Counted from the stretch's first letter, positions 1-8,180 are shown. The stretch is 17,249 nt of DNA from Marinospirillum sp. (GCA_007119985.1 SKOQ01000168.1:1-17249); one strand, 5' to 3'. Notes: a model not told the origin generated them from the sequence alone. Made by a program: numbers and translations.

Positions 1-22
1 AGCGCGCAATAAACCCATCCTA

Positions 23-60
23 AAGAGTGTGGCGTTTTGTCACACTCTTATGTTTTTCTC
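23..60 (+). terminator. Probable intrinsic terminator of an upstream gene
   Basis: Bases 23-31 (AAGAGTGTG) and 41-49 (CACACTCTT) form a perfect 9-bp inverted repeat. Two further pairs can form inside the loop. A T-rich tract with five consecutive T's follows. Read on the plus strand this resembles a rho-independent terminator for a gene ending left of the window. The stem is only moderately GC-rich and the T-run starts a few bases after it, so a protein-binding dyad is an alternative. Confidence 0.5.
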
Positions 61-109
61 TCTTATTTAATCATGGTGCGCTGCAAGCAGGGCGCTAGAT
101 CGGTTTTTC

Positions 110-138
110 TTGTCGCGCAAAACCTAGTGTATTAGTCT
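110..138 (+). promoter_or_regulatory. Weak sigma70-like promoter candidate for mrp operon 1
   Basis: A TTGTCG box (110-115; 4 of 6 matches to the -35 consensus) lies 17 bases before TAGTCT (133-138; 3 of 6 matches to -10). TAGATT at 138-143 is an alternative -10 but has no partner at normal spacing. The match is poor, so the real promoter may depend on an activator or lie elsewhere in 60-178. Confidence 0.2.
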
Positions 139-178
139 AGATTAATCTGAAATCCCTTTTTGTGAGGAAATCTGAATT

Positions 179-2587
179 ATGCAGCTCGCTGTGCTCTCGG
201 GCTTCCTTTTGGCAGCCCTCACTCCCTTTTTGAGCAGCGTCTTCCACCAGCGACTTGGCTGGTTGATTGCGCTTCTGCCCGCCGGTCTGGCGATCTGGTT
301 TGCCAGCTTCTTGCCGCAGATGCTCGCCGGTGAGGTCATTATTCATGAATGGGCGTGGATTCCCGGTCTGGATATTTCGCTGACCTTCGTCCTTGATGGT
401 CTCTCCTTCCTTTTTGCGATGCTGATCACGGTGATCGGCAGCTTTGTTTTCCTTTATGCCAGTGAATATCTGAAAGGACATCAGGATTTGCACCGTTTTT
501 ATATGGTGCTGCTGGCCTTTATGGCTTCGATGCTGGGGCTGGTCCTCTCCGACAGCCTGATCACCCTGTTTGTCTTCTGGGAACTCACTAGTATTACCTC
601 CTATCTGCTGATCGGTTTTAATCACCATGAAGCTTCAGCACGTAAGGCGGCACTACAAGGCTTGATCATTACCGTCGGTGGTGGTCTGGCCCTGCTGGCA
701 GGCATGGTCATGCTGGCCATGATTGGGGGTAGCTACTCGATTCAGACGCTGCTGACCCAAGGTGAGGTGATTCAAAACCATCCTCTGTATCTTGCTGCCT
801 TGTTGTGTCTGCTTGGTGGTGCTTTTACCAAATCAGCCCAGTTCCCTTTCCATTTCTGGCTGCCCAATGCCATGGCAGCGCCAACGCCAGTGAGTTCCTA
901 TCTGCACTCGGCGACGATGGTCAAGGCCGGGGTCTATCTGCTCGCTCGCCTGTCCCCTTCTCTCGGCGGTACTGAGGCGTGGCAGTTCATCTTGCCTTTA
1001 TTTGGTGCGACCACCATGTTTGTGGGCGCGTTTATGGGCCTACGCAGCACCGGAATCAAAAAACTGCTGGCCTACTCCACACTGATGGCACTCGGCACCC
1101 TGACTCTGCTGCTGGGGATAGGTACCGAAACCGCCATGATTGCCTTTGCCGCCTTCTTACTTGGCCATTCTTTGTATAAAGGCGCGCTGTTTATGATCGC
1201 TGGTGCGGTGGATCATTCCACTGGCACCAAAGAGGTCCCTGAACTCGGCGGACTGCGTAAAGCCATGCCCATCACCGCCGCTGCGGCCTTCATCGCGGGT
1301 CTCTCTTTAGCCGGATTACCACCTCTGTTTGGTTTTATCGCTAAAGAAATGATGCTCGAAGCTGTACTCGAAGGCTCTCAGCTGCTCACCTACACCTTGA
1401 TTCTGGCCGTGGCTTCGGCAATGCTGGGGATCGCCATTGCTGGTGTGGTGGCCATCAAGCCCTTCTTTGGTGAGCTGAAAAAAACGCCTCATACACCGCA
1501 TGAAGCCCACTGGCCGATGCTGGTAGGTCCTGTTGTGCTGGCAGGCCTCTCACTCTTCTTTGGTCTCTTTCCTCAATTCGCTGGCAGCCTGCTCGTACAA
1601 GGCGCGGCCAGCAGCGTTGCTGGGCAACCGCTTGAGGTCAGCCTCTATCTGTGGCATGGCGTCAATCTACCGTTGATTTTATCGATTTGTAGCTTGATTG
1701 TCGGTGCGCTGCTCTTCTGGCGCTGGGATGCCTACCGCCGCCTGATCTCGGTCTTAGACCCAATGATTGCCCGTGGCCCTGAAGCGGGTTACTTCAAGTT
1801 CATGGATGGCATGGTCAAAACCGCAGAATGGCAAACTCGTGTGCTGCAAAATGGCTCGATGCGTAACTATCTGAGCGTCATTTTGATGTCCTTTACCTTG
1901 TTGGTCGGCTACACCCTGTTTGCACGCTACCAGATCCACTGGAACTGGGTTTTAGACTTCCAGTGGCATGAGTTGATTATTGCAGGACTCTTGGTTGCAG
2001 CCACTTTTGTCGCTTGTAGTACGCGCTCCCGCTTAGGGGCCGTGGCGGCGATGGGTGTTGTTGGTTTCGCTGTAGCCCTGATTTTCATCCTTTTCAGCGC
2101 CCCCGATCTTGGCATCACTCAGGTGCTGGTTGAAACGCTGACGGTGATGCTGCTGGTGCTGGTGCTCTTCCGCCTGCCTAGCTTTGTCAGCCTCTCCACA
2201 CCCATGCAACGCGCACGTGATATCGCGGTGGCGCTGCTGACCGGTGGTCTGATGACCCTGCTCATGATGATCACCATTGACGTGCAGCTCTTCCCCAGTA
2301 TCTCGGAGTATATGGTGGCAAACAGCCAGCCGCTGGCTTACGGCCGCAATATCGTCAACGTGATTCTGGTCGACTACCGCGCTCTGGATACACTCGGTGA
2401 GATCTTTGTACTCGCACTGGCCGCTTTGGGTGTCTACGCGATGATCAAGCTCCATCCAGAGACAGATCCAGGAGCCAACACCCTTGCAGGCAGCCTGGTT
2501 CTGCCAGAGCCTCAAGCTCAGACCCCAACTTCCTCTGATCCCTCTGTTGATCCTGCTGCGCCAGCGTCTAAGGAGTCCGCCGTATGA
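179..2587 (+). CDS. mrpA: Mrp Na+/H+ antiporter subunit A (operon 1, unfused form)
   Basis: This is the largest subunit of the Mrp/Mnh complex, an inner-membrane Na+(or K+)/H+ antiporter related to the NuoL/NuoM proton channels of complex I. The 802-residue length matches the Bacillus-type unfused MrpA. The antiporter core (about 65-430) keeps the family's charged residues: E135 in FWELTS, K218 and H225 in TKSAQFPFHFWLP, H243 and K249 in YLHSATMVKAG, H330/K334, and K389 after PPLFGF. The C-terminal module (about 600-760) carries SAPDLG, E652, and VNVILVDYRALDTLGE with D732, D737 and E741. Residues 762-802 form a hydrophilic Pro/Ser/Thr-rich tail ending the protein where the other operon continues into MrpB. 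A GAGGA ribosome site at 164-168 supports the start. Its stop overlaps mrpB by 4 bp (ATGA). Confidence 0.96.
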   Translation: MQLAVLSGFLLAALTPFLSSVFHQRLGWLIALLPAGLAIWFASFLPQMLAGEVIIHEWAWIPGLDISLTFVLDGLSFLFAMLITVIGSFVFLYASEYLKGHQDLHRFYMVLLAFMASMLGLVLSDSLITLFVFWELTSITSYLLIGFNHHEASARKAALQGLIITVGGGLALLAGMVMLAMIGGSYSIQTLLTQGEVIQNHPLYLAALLCLLGGAFTKSAQFPFHFWLPNAMAAPTPVSSYLHSATMVKAGVYLLARLSPSLGGTEAWQFILPLFGATTMFVGAFMGLRSTGIKKLLAYSTLMALGTLTLLLGIGTETAMIAFAAFLLGHSLYKGALFMIAGAVDHSTGTKEVPELGGLRKAMPITAAAAFIAGLSLAGLPPLFGFIAKEMMLEAVLEGSQLLTYTLILAVASAMLGIAIAGVVAIKPFFGELKKTPHTPHEAHWPMLVGPVVLAGLSLFFGLFPQFAGSLLVQGAASSVAGQPLEVSLYLWHGVNLPLILSICSLIVGALLFWRWDAYRRLISVLDPMIARGPEAGYFKFMDGMVKTAEWQTRVLQNGSMRNYLSVILMSFTLLVGYTLFARYQIHWNWVLDFQWHELIIAGLLVAATFVACSTRSRLGAVAAMGVVGFAVALIFILFSAPDLGITQVLVETLTVMLLVLVLFRLPSFVSLSTPMQRARDIAVALLTGGLMTLLMMITIDVQLFPSISEYMVANSQPLAYGRNIVNVILVDYRALDTLGEIFVLALAALGVYAMIKLHPETDPGANTLAGSLVLPEPQAQTPTSSDPSVDPAAPASKESAV

Positions 2588-3015
2588 TGAAGCCAGGAAC
2601 ACTCATTCTTTATGCGGCCGCCCGTTTTTTGATGCCGCTCCAGCTGATTTTTTCGGTGTTTTTGCTGCTGCGCGGGCATGATGAACCCGGCGGGGGCTTT
2701 ATTGCCGGACTGGTCGCTGCCGCAGCCTTCACGCTCTATCTGTTTGCCTTTGGCTCAGAACTGACGCGTGATTTGATGCGCATCGATCCACGCACGTTGA
2801 TCGGCTGGGGACTGGTGATCGGCACGCTGTCTGCCTTTCCTGCGCTACTGAACGGCGAACCGCTGCTCACGGCGCAGTGGTGGCCGATTCTGCTGCCAGG
2901 GGGCGTTGAAGTGAAGCTCTCGACACCGCTGATTTTCGATCTTGGGGTCTACTTTGCTGTCATCGGTACGGTCATGACCTTTGTTGTTGCCCTCGCTGAA
3001 TCTGAACAAGTTTAA
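2584..3015 (+). CDS. mrpB: Mrp Na+/H+ antiporter subunit B
   Basis: A 143-residue, four-helix membrane protein of the MnhB family, here a separate polypeptide. The family signature is clear: RGHDEPGGGFIAG at about residues 30-42. A C-terminal LSTPLIFDLGVYFAVIG segment matches the conserved last helix. In the complex, MrpB sits beside the C-terminal region of MrpA; all seven Mrp subunits are needed for activity in studied bacteria. The start ATG overlaps the mrpA stop as ATGA, implying translational coupling. An equivalent domain is fused to the end of MrpA in the second operon of this window. Confidence 0.95.
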   Translation: MMKPGTLILYAAARFLMPLQLIFSVFLLLRGHDEPGGGFIAGLVAAAAFTLYLFAFGSELTRDLMRIDPRTLIGWGLVIGTLSAFPALLNGEPLLTAQWWPILLPGGVEVKLSTPLIFDLGVYFAVIGTVMTFVVALAESEQV

Positions 3016-3024
3016 GGAGTAATC

Positions 3025-3372
3025 ATGGAACCCATAATGGCCCTGGTCGTTGGGCTCATGTATGCCGCAGCCATCTATATGATGCTCAGACGCAGCATCG
3101 CCAAGCTCGTCATTGGCTTAATGCTGCTCTCTAATGCGGCCAACCTACTGATTTTTACTTCCGCTGGCATGACCCGCTCAGCCCCACCTTTGATTCCAGA
3201 AGGCGCGATGGCACCTGAAGGTATCGTGGCTGATCCGCTGCCTCAAGCCTTGATTCTGACCGCCATCGTGATTGCCTTTGGCGTGCTGGCCTTCTCGGTG
3301 GTGCTGATTCACCGCGCCTATGAAATCGTGAAAACAGACGATCTTGATCAAATGAAGGAAACTGATTCATGA
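3025..3372 (+). CDS. mrpC: Mrp Na+/H+ antiporter subunit C (NuoK-like)
   Basis: A 115-residue, three-helix protein homologous to complex I subunit NuoK. The diagnostic stretch ADPLPQALILTAIVI is at about residues 69-83. The loop before it is long and proline-rich, with two PEG motifs (TRSAPPLIPEG, APEG), several residues longer than in the MrpC of operon 2. It is the only gene of this operon that does not overlap its predecessor: it starts 10 bases after the mrpB stop, with a strong AAGGAG ribosome site (3014-3019) overlapping that stop codon. It ends in an ATGA overlap with mrpD. Confidence 0.95.
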   Translation: MEPIMALVVGLMYAAAIYMMLRRSIAKLVIGLMLLSNAANLLIFTSAGMTRSAPPLIPEGAMAPEGIVADPLPQALILTAIVIAFGVLAFSVVLIHRAYEIVKTDDLDQMKETDS

Positions 3373-4877
3373 CCCTGGTGGCTCTCCCTATTTTTATTCC
3401 GCTCTTGTGCGGTGCCCTCTCCCTTGTGACCTGGCGCAGTAGTCTGCTCCAGCGCTGGATTGCGGTTTTAGGCACGGCAGCTTTGCTGGTTGCCAGTATT
3501 TATCTGCTGCTGGCTGTGCGTGCAGAAGGCCATCTGGTCATCTATATGGGCCAGTGGGCAGCGCCCTTCGGGATTACGCTGGTGGCCGATCTGCTCAGCG
3601 CGATCATGGTGGTACTCACGGGTATGATGGGCCTGGGTGTGGCGATCTACTCTCTGGCCACCACCTCTGAAACCTATGAGCGCTTTGGTTACTTCCCGCT
3701 GATGCACCTACTGTTAGCCGGTGTCGCTGGCTCCTTCCTGACTGGGGACGTGTTTAACCTCTACGTGTGGTTTGAGGTGATGCTGGTGGCCTCCTTTGCG
3801 CTGCTGATTTTGGGTAGTGAGCGCTCACAAATGGAAGGTGCCATCAAGTATGTCACGCTTAACCTGGTCTCCTCGGCGATCTTCCTCAGCGCGATTGGTC
3901 TGCTCTATGGTTTGGTGGGCACACTCAACATGGCGGATATTGCGGTCAAGCTGGCAGAGGTGGAATCAACCGGCATGGTTGATGTCATCGCGGTGATGTT
4001 TATGGTGGCCTTTGGCATTAAGGCAGGGGCCTTTCCTCTGTTCTTCTGGCTGCCTGCCTCCTACCACACACCACCAGTGGCCGTATCAGCCCTCTTTGCG
4101 GGCCTGCTGACCAAGGTCGGGGTCTATGCGCTGTTTCGCTTCTTCACGCTGATTTTCAACCAAAGCCCAGATTTCACCCATGAAATCCTGCTCTGGGGCG
4201 CAGGGTTGACGATGCTGACCGGTGTTTTAGGTGCGGCGGCGCAGTTTGAGTTCCGCCGTATTCTTTCTTTTCACATTATCAGCCAGATTGGCTATATGAT
4301 GATGGGCCTCGCCCTCTACACGCCCTTGGCGATTATTGGTGGTGTGTTCTATATCACTCACCATATTATCGTCAAAACCAACCTCTTCCTGATCAGTGGT
4401 GTCGCCCATCGCCTCTTGGGTTCCTATGATCTGAAAAAGCTAGGTGGCTTGTATAAAGAACGTCCATTATTGGCCATTCTTTTCTTGATCCCAGCCTTCT
4501 CACTGGCTGGCTTGCCGCCCTTATCCGGCTTCTTTGCCAAGTTCATTATCATTCGTGCCGGTATAGAAGCTGAGGCTTGGGTCATTACCTTTGTCGCGCT
4601 GTTGGTGGGCATGCTGACCCTCTACTCGATGACCAAAATCTGGGCTGAAGCCTTCTGGAAGCCTGTACCTGAGGGCATCAACACCGATAAGTTGACTGGC
4701 AAGGTCAAGGATTCAGGTCTGGTGTATCTGTACATTCCGATTGTGTTGCTCGCCATCTGTACACTGCTAATCGGTCTCTATGGCCAGCCTATCTATGAGC
4801 TGGCAGAAGCATCGGCTCAGCAACTGCTGAATCCTGCTGGTTATATTGAAGCCGTTCTCGGTGGAGGTGCACAATGA
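3369..4877 (+). CDS. mrpD: Mrp Na+/H+ antiporter subunit D (NuoM/N-like)
   Basis: A 502-residue polytopic membrane protein of the proton-antiporter core family, the second large antiporter-like subunit beside MrpA. Conserved ionisable residues are all present: E136 in VWFEVML, K218 in the GIKAG segment, K249 in LLTKVG, H331/H332 and K336 in THHIIVKTNLF, and K391 after PPLSGFFA. The sequence around 231-236 is SYHTPP, a form found in unfused Mrp systems. Start and stop both overlap neighbours by 4 bp (mrpC and mrpE), so translation is probably coupled. The protein is complete and shows no disruption. Confidence 0.96.
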   Translation: MTLVALPIFIPLLCGALSLVTWRSSLLQRWIAVLGTAALLVASIYLLLAVRAEGHLVIYMGQWAAPFGITLVADLLSAIMVVLTGMMGLGVAIYSLATTSETYERFGYFPLMHLLLAGVAGSFLTGDVFNLYVWFEVMLVASFALLILGSERSQMEGAIKYVTLNLVSSAIFLSAIGLLYGLVGTLNMADIAVKLAEVESTGMVDVIAVMFMVAFGIKAGAFPLFFWLPASYHTPPVAVSALFAGLLTKVGVYALFRFFTLIFNQSPDFTHEILLWGAGLTMLTGVLGAAAQFEFRRILSFHIISQIGYMMMGLALYTPLAIIGGVFYITHHIIVKTNLFLISGVAHRLLGSYDLKKLGGLYKERPLLAILFLIPAFSLAGLPPLSGFFAKFIIIRAGIEAEAWVITFVALLVGMLTLYSMTKIWAEAFWKPVPEGINTDKLTGKVKDSGLVYLYIPIVLLAICTLLIGLYGQPIYELAEASAQQLLNPAGYIEAVLGGGAQ

Positions 4878-5347
4878 TTGCGTTTATGTGGAACCTGCTG
4901 CTAGCCCTGATTTGGGTCGTGCTGACAGGGGCCTTCAACGGGTATAACTTTTTACTTGGCTTTGTGCTTGGCTATGTTGCGCTGTCGATTTTGCAGCGCC
5001 ATATTCCAGTCCTCAATGGCTACTCGCGACGCTTACCCAACTTGATTCGCTTTGCTGGCTTCTTCTTTGTCGAGTTGGTTAAAGCCAACATGAAGGTGGC
5101 CTATGATGTCATGACTCCGATTTGGTATATGAAACCGGGTGTGATTGCCCTGCCGCTGGAAGCCAAAACTGACTTAGAAATTACGCTGGTCGCGAACCTG
5201 ATCTCTCTGACCCCTGGCACGCTCAGCTTGGATGTGTCTGATGATCGTCGCGTTTTGTTTATTCATGCGATGTTTATGGAAGATGAACACGCTTTGCGTC
5301 AAGAGCTGAAGGAAATGGAGCGCCGTGCTTTGGAGATTCTCAGATGA
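4874..5347 (+). CDS. mrpE: Mrp Na+/H+ antiporter subunit E
   Basis: A 157-residue MnhE-family subunit with hydrophobic N-terminal helices (about 5-40 and 57-75) and a C-terminal cytoplasmic domain. The family hallmark SLTPGTLSLDV is at residues 111-121, with T113 and P114 in the conserved TPGT turn, followed by FIHAMFMED. MrpE is specific to Mrp systems and has no complex I counterpart. A GGAGG ribosome site (4863-4867) lies within the end of mrpD. The start overlaps mrpD by 4 bp, and the stop overlaps mrpF by 4 bp. Confidence 0.95.
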   Translation: MIAFMWNLLLALIWVVLTGAFNGYNFLLGFVLGYVALSILQRHIPVLNGYSRRLPNLIRFAGFFFVELVKANMKVAYDVMTPIWYMKPGVIALPLEAKTDLEITLVANLISLTPGTLSLDVSDDRRVLFIHAMFMEDEHALRQELKEMERRALEILR

Positions 5348-5613
5348 ACCTCGTTCTCTCTATCACTTTTTTGATTATGAGCCTTGCGATGGTAGTGGTG
5401 TTTGTGCGCCTCGTCAAAGGGCCGAGCCTGCCGGATCGTGTGGTGGCCTTGGAGCTGATCGCCTCTATTATGGTGGGGATGATTGGTGTTCATGCTATTT
5501 ATACTCAATCGAGTAGTTTTATTGATGTCGCGGTCGTGATGGCCCTCACCGCCTTCCTCGCCGCCATCGGTTTTGCACGCTTTGTTGAAAAAGGGGGCCA
5601 GCGCGATGATTGA
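5344..5613 (+). CDS. mrpF: Mrp Na+/H+ antiporter subunit F
   Basis: An 89-residue, three-helix MnhF-family subunit. The GPSLPDRVVALE motif at about residues 26-37, with the conserved Asp-Arg pair (D31/R32), identifies it. A second acidic residue, D61, lies in the FIDVAVVMALTAF helix. The start shares ATGA with the mrpE stop. The gene end overlaps the preferred mrpG start by 8 bp. The protein is short but of normal length for the family. Confidence 0.94.
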   Translation: MNLVLSITFLIMSLAMVVVFVRLVKGPSLPDRVVALELIASIMVGMIGVHAIYTQSSSFIDVAVVMALTAFLAAIGFARFVEKGGQRDD

Positions 5614-6049
5614 ATGGATCATTATGTTCTTACTGCTGTTTAGCAGTCTCTTTATGCTGTTGGCGGCCCTCGGGATTTTGCGTCTACCCGATCTGCCAAC
5701 ACGCATGCATGCCAGTACCAAGGCTGGAGCGCTGGGTGCCATCTTGGTGATGACGGCAGCGGCCCTCTTTTTTAGTGATTCACTGGTGGTCACCAAGGCC
5801 ATCGCGGTGATTCTGTTTATCCTGATTACCGCACCAATTGCCGCTCATGCGATTGGTCGCGCAGGTTACTTTGTTGGTGTGCCAATGTGGGAAGGCAGTG
5901 TTAAGGATGAGTTGCAGGCCAACTATGATCCTAAAACACACCGTTTGCTCAGCGGCCTGGAAACCGCCGAAGAACTAGAGATCTACCGCAAAAATCTCGA
6001 TATCAAGCCGCGCATCAAACCCAAGCGTAAAAGAAACAGTGATTTCTGA
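5606..6049 (+). CDS. mrpG: Mrp Na+/H+ antiporter subunit G, with long C-terminal tail
   Basis: An MnhG-family subunit of 147 residues from the chosen start. GILRLPDLPTRMHASTKAG (about 23-41) is the family signature, and ITAPIAAHAI contains the conserved proline (P77) of the last helix. I chose ATG at 5606 over an in-frame ATG at 5573, because the protein then begins directly with the first membrane helix (MIEWIIMFLLL), as in relatives, and a purine-rich AAGGGGG ribosome site sits at about 5591-5597. Residues from about 88 form a hydrophilic tail with a conserved-looking WEGSVKDEL and YDPKTHRL, ending in a basic KPKRKR cluster. The operon 2 MrpG has a shorter, unrelated tail. This is the last gene of the operon, and a terminator follows 7 bases later. 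Confidence 0.94.
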   Translation: MIEWIIMFLLLFSSLFMLLAALGILRLPDLPTRMHASTKAGALGAILVMTAAALFFSDSLVVTKAIAVILFILITAPIAAHAIGRAGYFVGVPMWEGSVKDELQANYDPKTHRLLSGLETAEELEIYRKNLDIKPRIKPKRKRNSDF

Positions 6050-6056
6050 TCTGCCC

Positions 6057-6087
6057 AGCCGCTCTTCACGAGCGGCTTTTTTTATTT
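6057..6087 (+). terminator. Rho-independent terminator of mrp operon 1
   Basis: A perfect 8-bp GC-rich stem, AGCCGCTC (6057-6064) with GAGCGGCT (6070-6077), encloses a TTCAC loop. It runs into seven consecutive T's (6077-6083), then ATTT. It sits 7 bases after the mrpG stop. There is no matching T-run on the other side, so it should not terminate the convergent chemoreceptor gene efficiently. Confidence 0.93.
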
Positions 6088-6168
6088 CTTCTCGGACAGT
6101 ACAGCAGCAGAATCGGCGCCAGCTATAACATGATAAACCAGCGCGCGAAGAGAGGCATCGAGGGCCAC

Positions 6169-8163
6169 CTAGTGTTGATAGAGCGCCTTGAGCTGATCAA
6201 TGGCGGCGACCTCTTCATCGATCTGATCCATCGTCTCCGTCATCTGGCCGATCGTCCGAATACTCTTATCCACCTCAACGGAGGTGACTTGCGACGCCTC
6301 GGCGAGCTGCTGCATTTCATCGCTCAGCTGCTGTGCGCTCTCGGTGATACTCTGCATGGCGGTTTCTGTCTGCGCCAGCGTCGCTTCAATCGAACTGATG
6401 GCCGCGGTCACCCCGTGAATCGTGGTGCCGGTTTCATCAAGGCTCTTCTGTGTATTCTGCGAAAGCTGGCGCACCTCATCGGCCACCACTGCAAATCCAC
6501 GCCCAGCCTCCCCAGCACGCGCCGCCTCAATCGCCGCGTTTAAGGCCAGCAGGTTGGTTTGATCCGCAATGCCCGAGATCACCTTCAGAACAGACAAGAC
6601 CTGCTCTGAGCTGGCTTGTAGACTCGTCACCTTCGACTGAAGTTGATCACGCTGCGCTGTCTGGCCTTCAATGACATCTGAAAAGGCCTGAAACTGCGCT
6701 TGCATCCGATCCAAGGCCGCCCCTGTTGTTTGGGCATAGCTGGCCACATGATCAAAGCTTTCGACCATCGATCTGAGCAGCGGGCGATACTCCGTTAGCT
6801 GTTCTACTAAGGCCGCCTGCACGCGATTAATCTGCTCTTGGCTTTGCATCTTGGCTTCAAGAAAGTAAAGGCGGAACTGGCTATAGTGAATCGGAAACTG
6901 ATCAACATAGGCATCACGAAAGTGAACGCCATCCGGCACTTGGTACAGCAGTAAGGCAGTCAGCGTTTGGTTCATATGCACGCCAAGAATTTCGCCAAAG
7001 GTTGAAAAACCCGCCACGGTCAAATCAGCAAAGCCTGGCATACGCTGGAGCTGATCAGCATTATTCAGACGGCGCAAAATACAGTCATTGGCTAGCATGG
7101 CAAAGGGCTGAACCGAATGCGCCGCCAGCTGCTGCTGAAAAGCGGCTTGTGTGGTGGCGACAAAATCCTTGGCTTTCACCAGATACAAACGGTCGCCAAA
7201 GCTGAGGTCACAGAAGAACTGGATAGACTGATCTTGAATCGCGGCCACAGAGCGAATAAACAACTCACCGCCGATCTCGACCGCAAAGGAATAGCCCGTC
7301 AGCTTGGCTTGCAGCTCCTCAGGCGCGCAGCGCAGTTGCTCACACAGATAGGCCACTGGGCTGACAACACGCGTGCTTTGATCTGGCATCACGCTATGTA
7401 CTAAGCGCGCGGTTTCATTAGATTCGGCGATGATAAAAGAGAGATCCGTCTTCTCGAAATTATGGGTTTTCAGCAGACTATAACGGATCTGAGGCGCCAG
7501 CTGTACAAACACCACGACCGCCTGATGATGAGCGACCTCTTGGCCGTTATGCACCAGAGCCTGCTGAAAATCCAGCTTGCCACCGGCAGAGCCACCAATG
7601 AAGTAGCAAGGAAAACGCTCGCTGGCGTAGAGCGCCTGCATAAAAAAGCTCTCACTGCTGGTCAGGCCATCAATGAAAGTCAGCGCGAGGGTGTTATGAA
7701 AATCAACATCAAAGGGCAGACGCAGCCTGTTCAGTTCGGTCTTAATGGCCTCGACACGCTGCTGGCGACTTAGTTGCGGCTGACCCGCACGAATATCTTC
7801 ACAATGCAAAGGCACTGAGGCCAGATGCACCTGCGCAAAGACCTGATCACTATAACTTTGCAGTACGATATTATCCCAAGCCTGATCAGCAGGATGATAA
7901 AGCTGGTTGGTGCAGGAGCTGAGTTCACCCGCCGTCATAACGCTGACCAGCTGCTCTGCAAAGGGCATGGCTTGCTTCAACTGGGCTACGGTGGTTTCAA
8001 AATCAAGATGGGGTGAAATAAAGGCCAGCACGAGTTTGGTCTTGGCTTGATCAAACTGCAGCGCCTGCAAACGTGACGCACTGATCTCGCGACTGCTGAT
8101 CTGCAGTAGCTTAATCGGTTGCGCCTCTGGCTGGGATGCTGCTCTTTTTTTAAACCAAGGCAT
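6169..8163 (-). CDS. Soluble methyl-accepting chemotaxis protein with FIST-N and FIST-C sensory domains
   Basis: A 664-residue chemoreceptor. No hydrophobic membrane segment is visible, so it is predicted to be cytoplasmic. Residues about 40-230 match FIST-N (IGGSAGG at 189-195) and about 245-410 match FIST-C (ending STFGEILGVHMNQTLTALLL). From about 440 to the end is a coiled-coil signalling domain, with its hairpin tip at 532-563 (IADQTNLLALNAAIEAARAG, GRGFAVVADEV) that contacts CheA/CheW. Each arm is roughly 17 heptads by length. The C-terminus is KALYQH, without an NWETF-type CheR/CheB tether. FIST domains are general ligand sensors; some (NosP) bind haem and sense NO. The ligand here is unknown. 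A GGAGT ribosome site (8171-8175) supports the start. The gene is monocistronic between two ion-pump operons. Confidence 0.93.
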   Translation of the reverse strand: MPWFKKRAASQPEAQPIKLLQISSREISASRLQALQFDQAKTKLVLAFISPHLDFETTVAQLKQAMPFAEQLVSVMTAGELSSCTNQLYHPADQAWDNIVLQSYSDQVFAQVHLASVPLHCEDIRAGQPQLSRQQRVEAIKTELNRLRLPFDVDFHNTLALTFIDGLTSSESFFMQALYASERFPCYFIGGSAGGKLDFQQALVHNGQEVAHHQAVVVFVQLAPQIRYSLLKTHNFEKTDLSFIIAESNETARLVHSVMPDQSTRVVSPVAYLCEQLRCAPEELQAKLTGYSFAVEIGGELFIRSVAAIQDQSIQFFCDLSFGDRLYLVKAKDFVATTQAAFQQQLAAHSVQPFAMLANDCILRRLNNADQLQRMPGFADLTVAGFSTFGEILGVHMNQTLTALLLYQVPDGVHFRDAYVDQFPIHYSQFRLYFLEAKMQSQEQINRVQAALVEQLTEYRPLLRSMVESFDHVASYAQTTGAALDRMQAQFQAFSDVIEGQTAQRDQLQSKVTSLQASSEQVLSVLKVISGIADQTNLLALNAAIEAARAGEAGRGFAVVADEVRQLSQNTQKSLDETGTTIHGVTAAISSIEATLAQTETAMQSITESAQQLSDEMQQLAEASQVTSVEVDKSIRTIGQMTETMDQIDEEVAAIDQLKALYQH

Positions 8164-8180
8164 AAGGCTGACTCCATGTA

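Noticed and set aside
28..44. CRP-like palindrome TGTGG...TCACA
   Set aside because: The half-sites are one base too far apart for the TGTGA-N6-TCACA consensus, and the dyad is better explained by the longer terminator-like stem at 23-49.
137..628. Open frame of 163 codons antisense to mrpA
   Set aside because: It is hydrophilic, low in complexity, has no recognisable domain, and lies opposite a certain gene whose codon pattern opens the reverse frame.
2033..2602. 189-codon minus-strand open frame opposite the end of mrpA and start of mrpB
   Set aside because: Gln/His-rich translation typical of the reverse complement of a Leu-rich membrane gene, with no family signature.
5299..5802. 167-codon minus-strand open frame opposite mrpF and mrpG
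   Set aside because: It covers two well-supported overlapping genes, and its translation resembles no known family.
179..6049. Complex I or formate hydrogenlyase membrane arm
   Set aside because: The antiporter-like subunits resemble NuoL/M/K, but MrpB, MrpE, MrpF and MrpG are present and no hydrogenase, quinone or iron-sulphur subunit accompanies them.
6057..6087. Bidirectional terminator for mrp operon 1 and the convergent chemoreceptor gene
   Set aside because: The minus-strand reading of the stem is followed by GGGCAG and not T's, so only plus-strand termination is supported.
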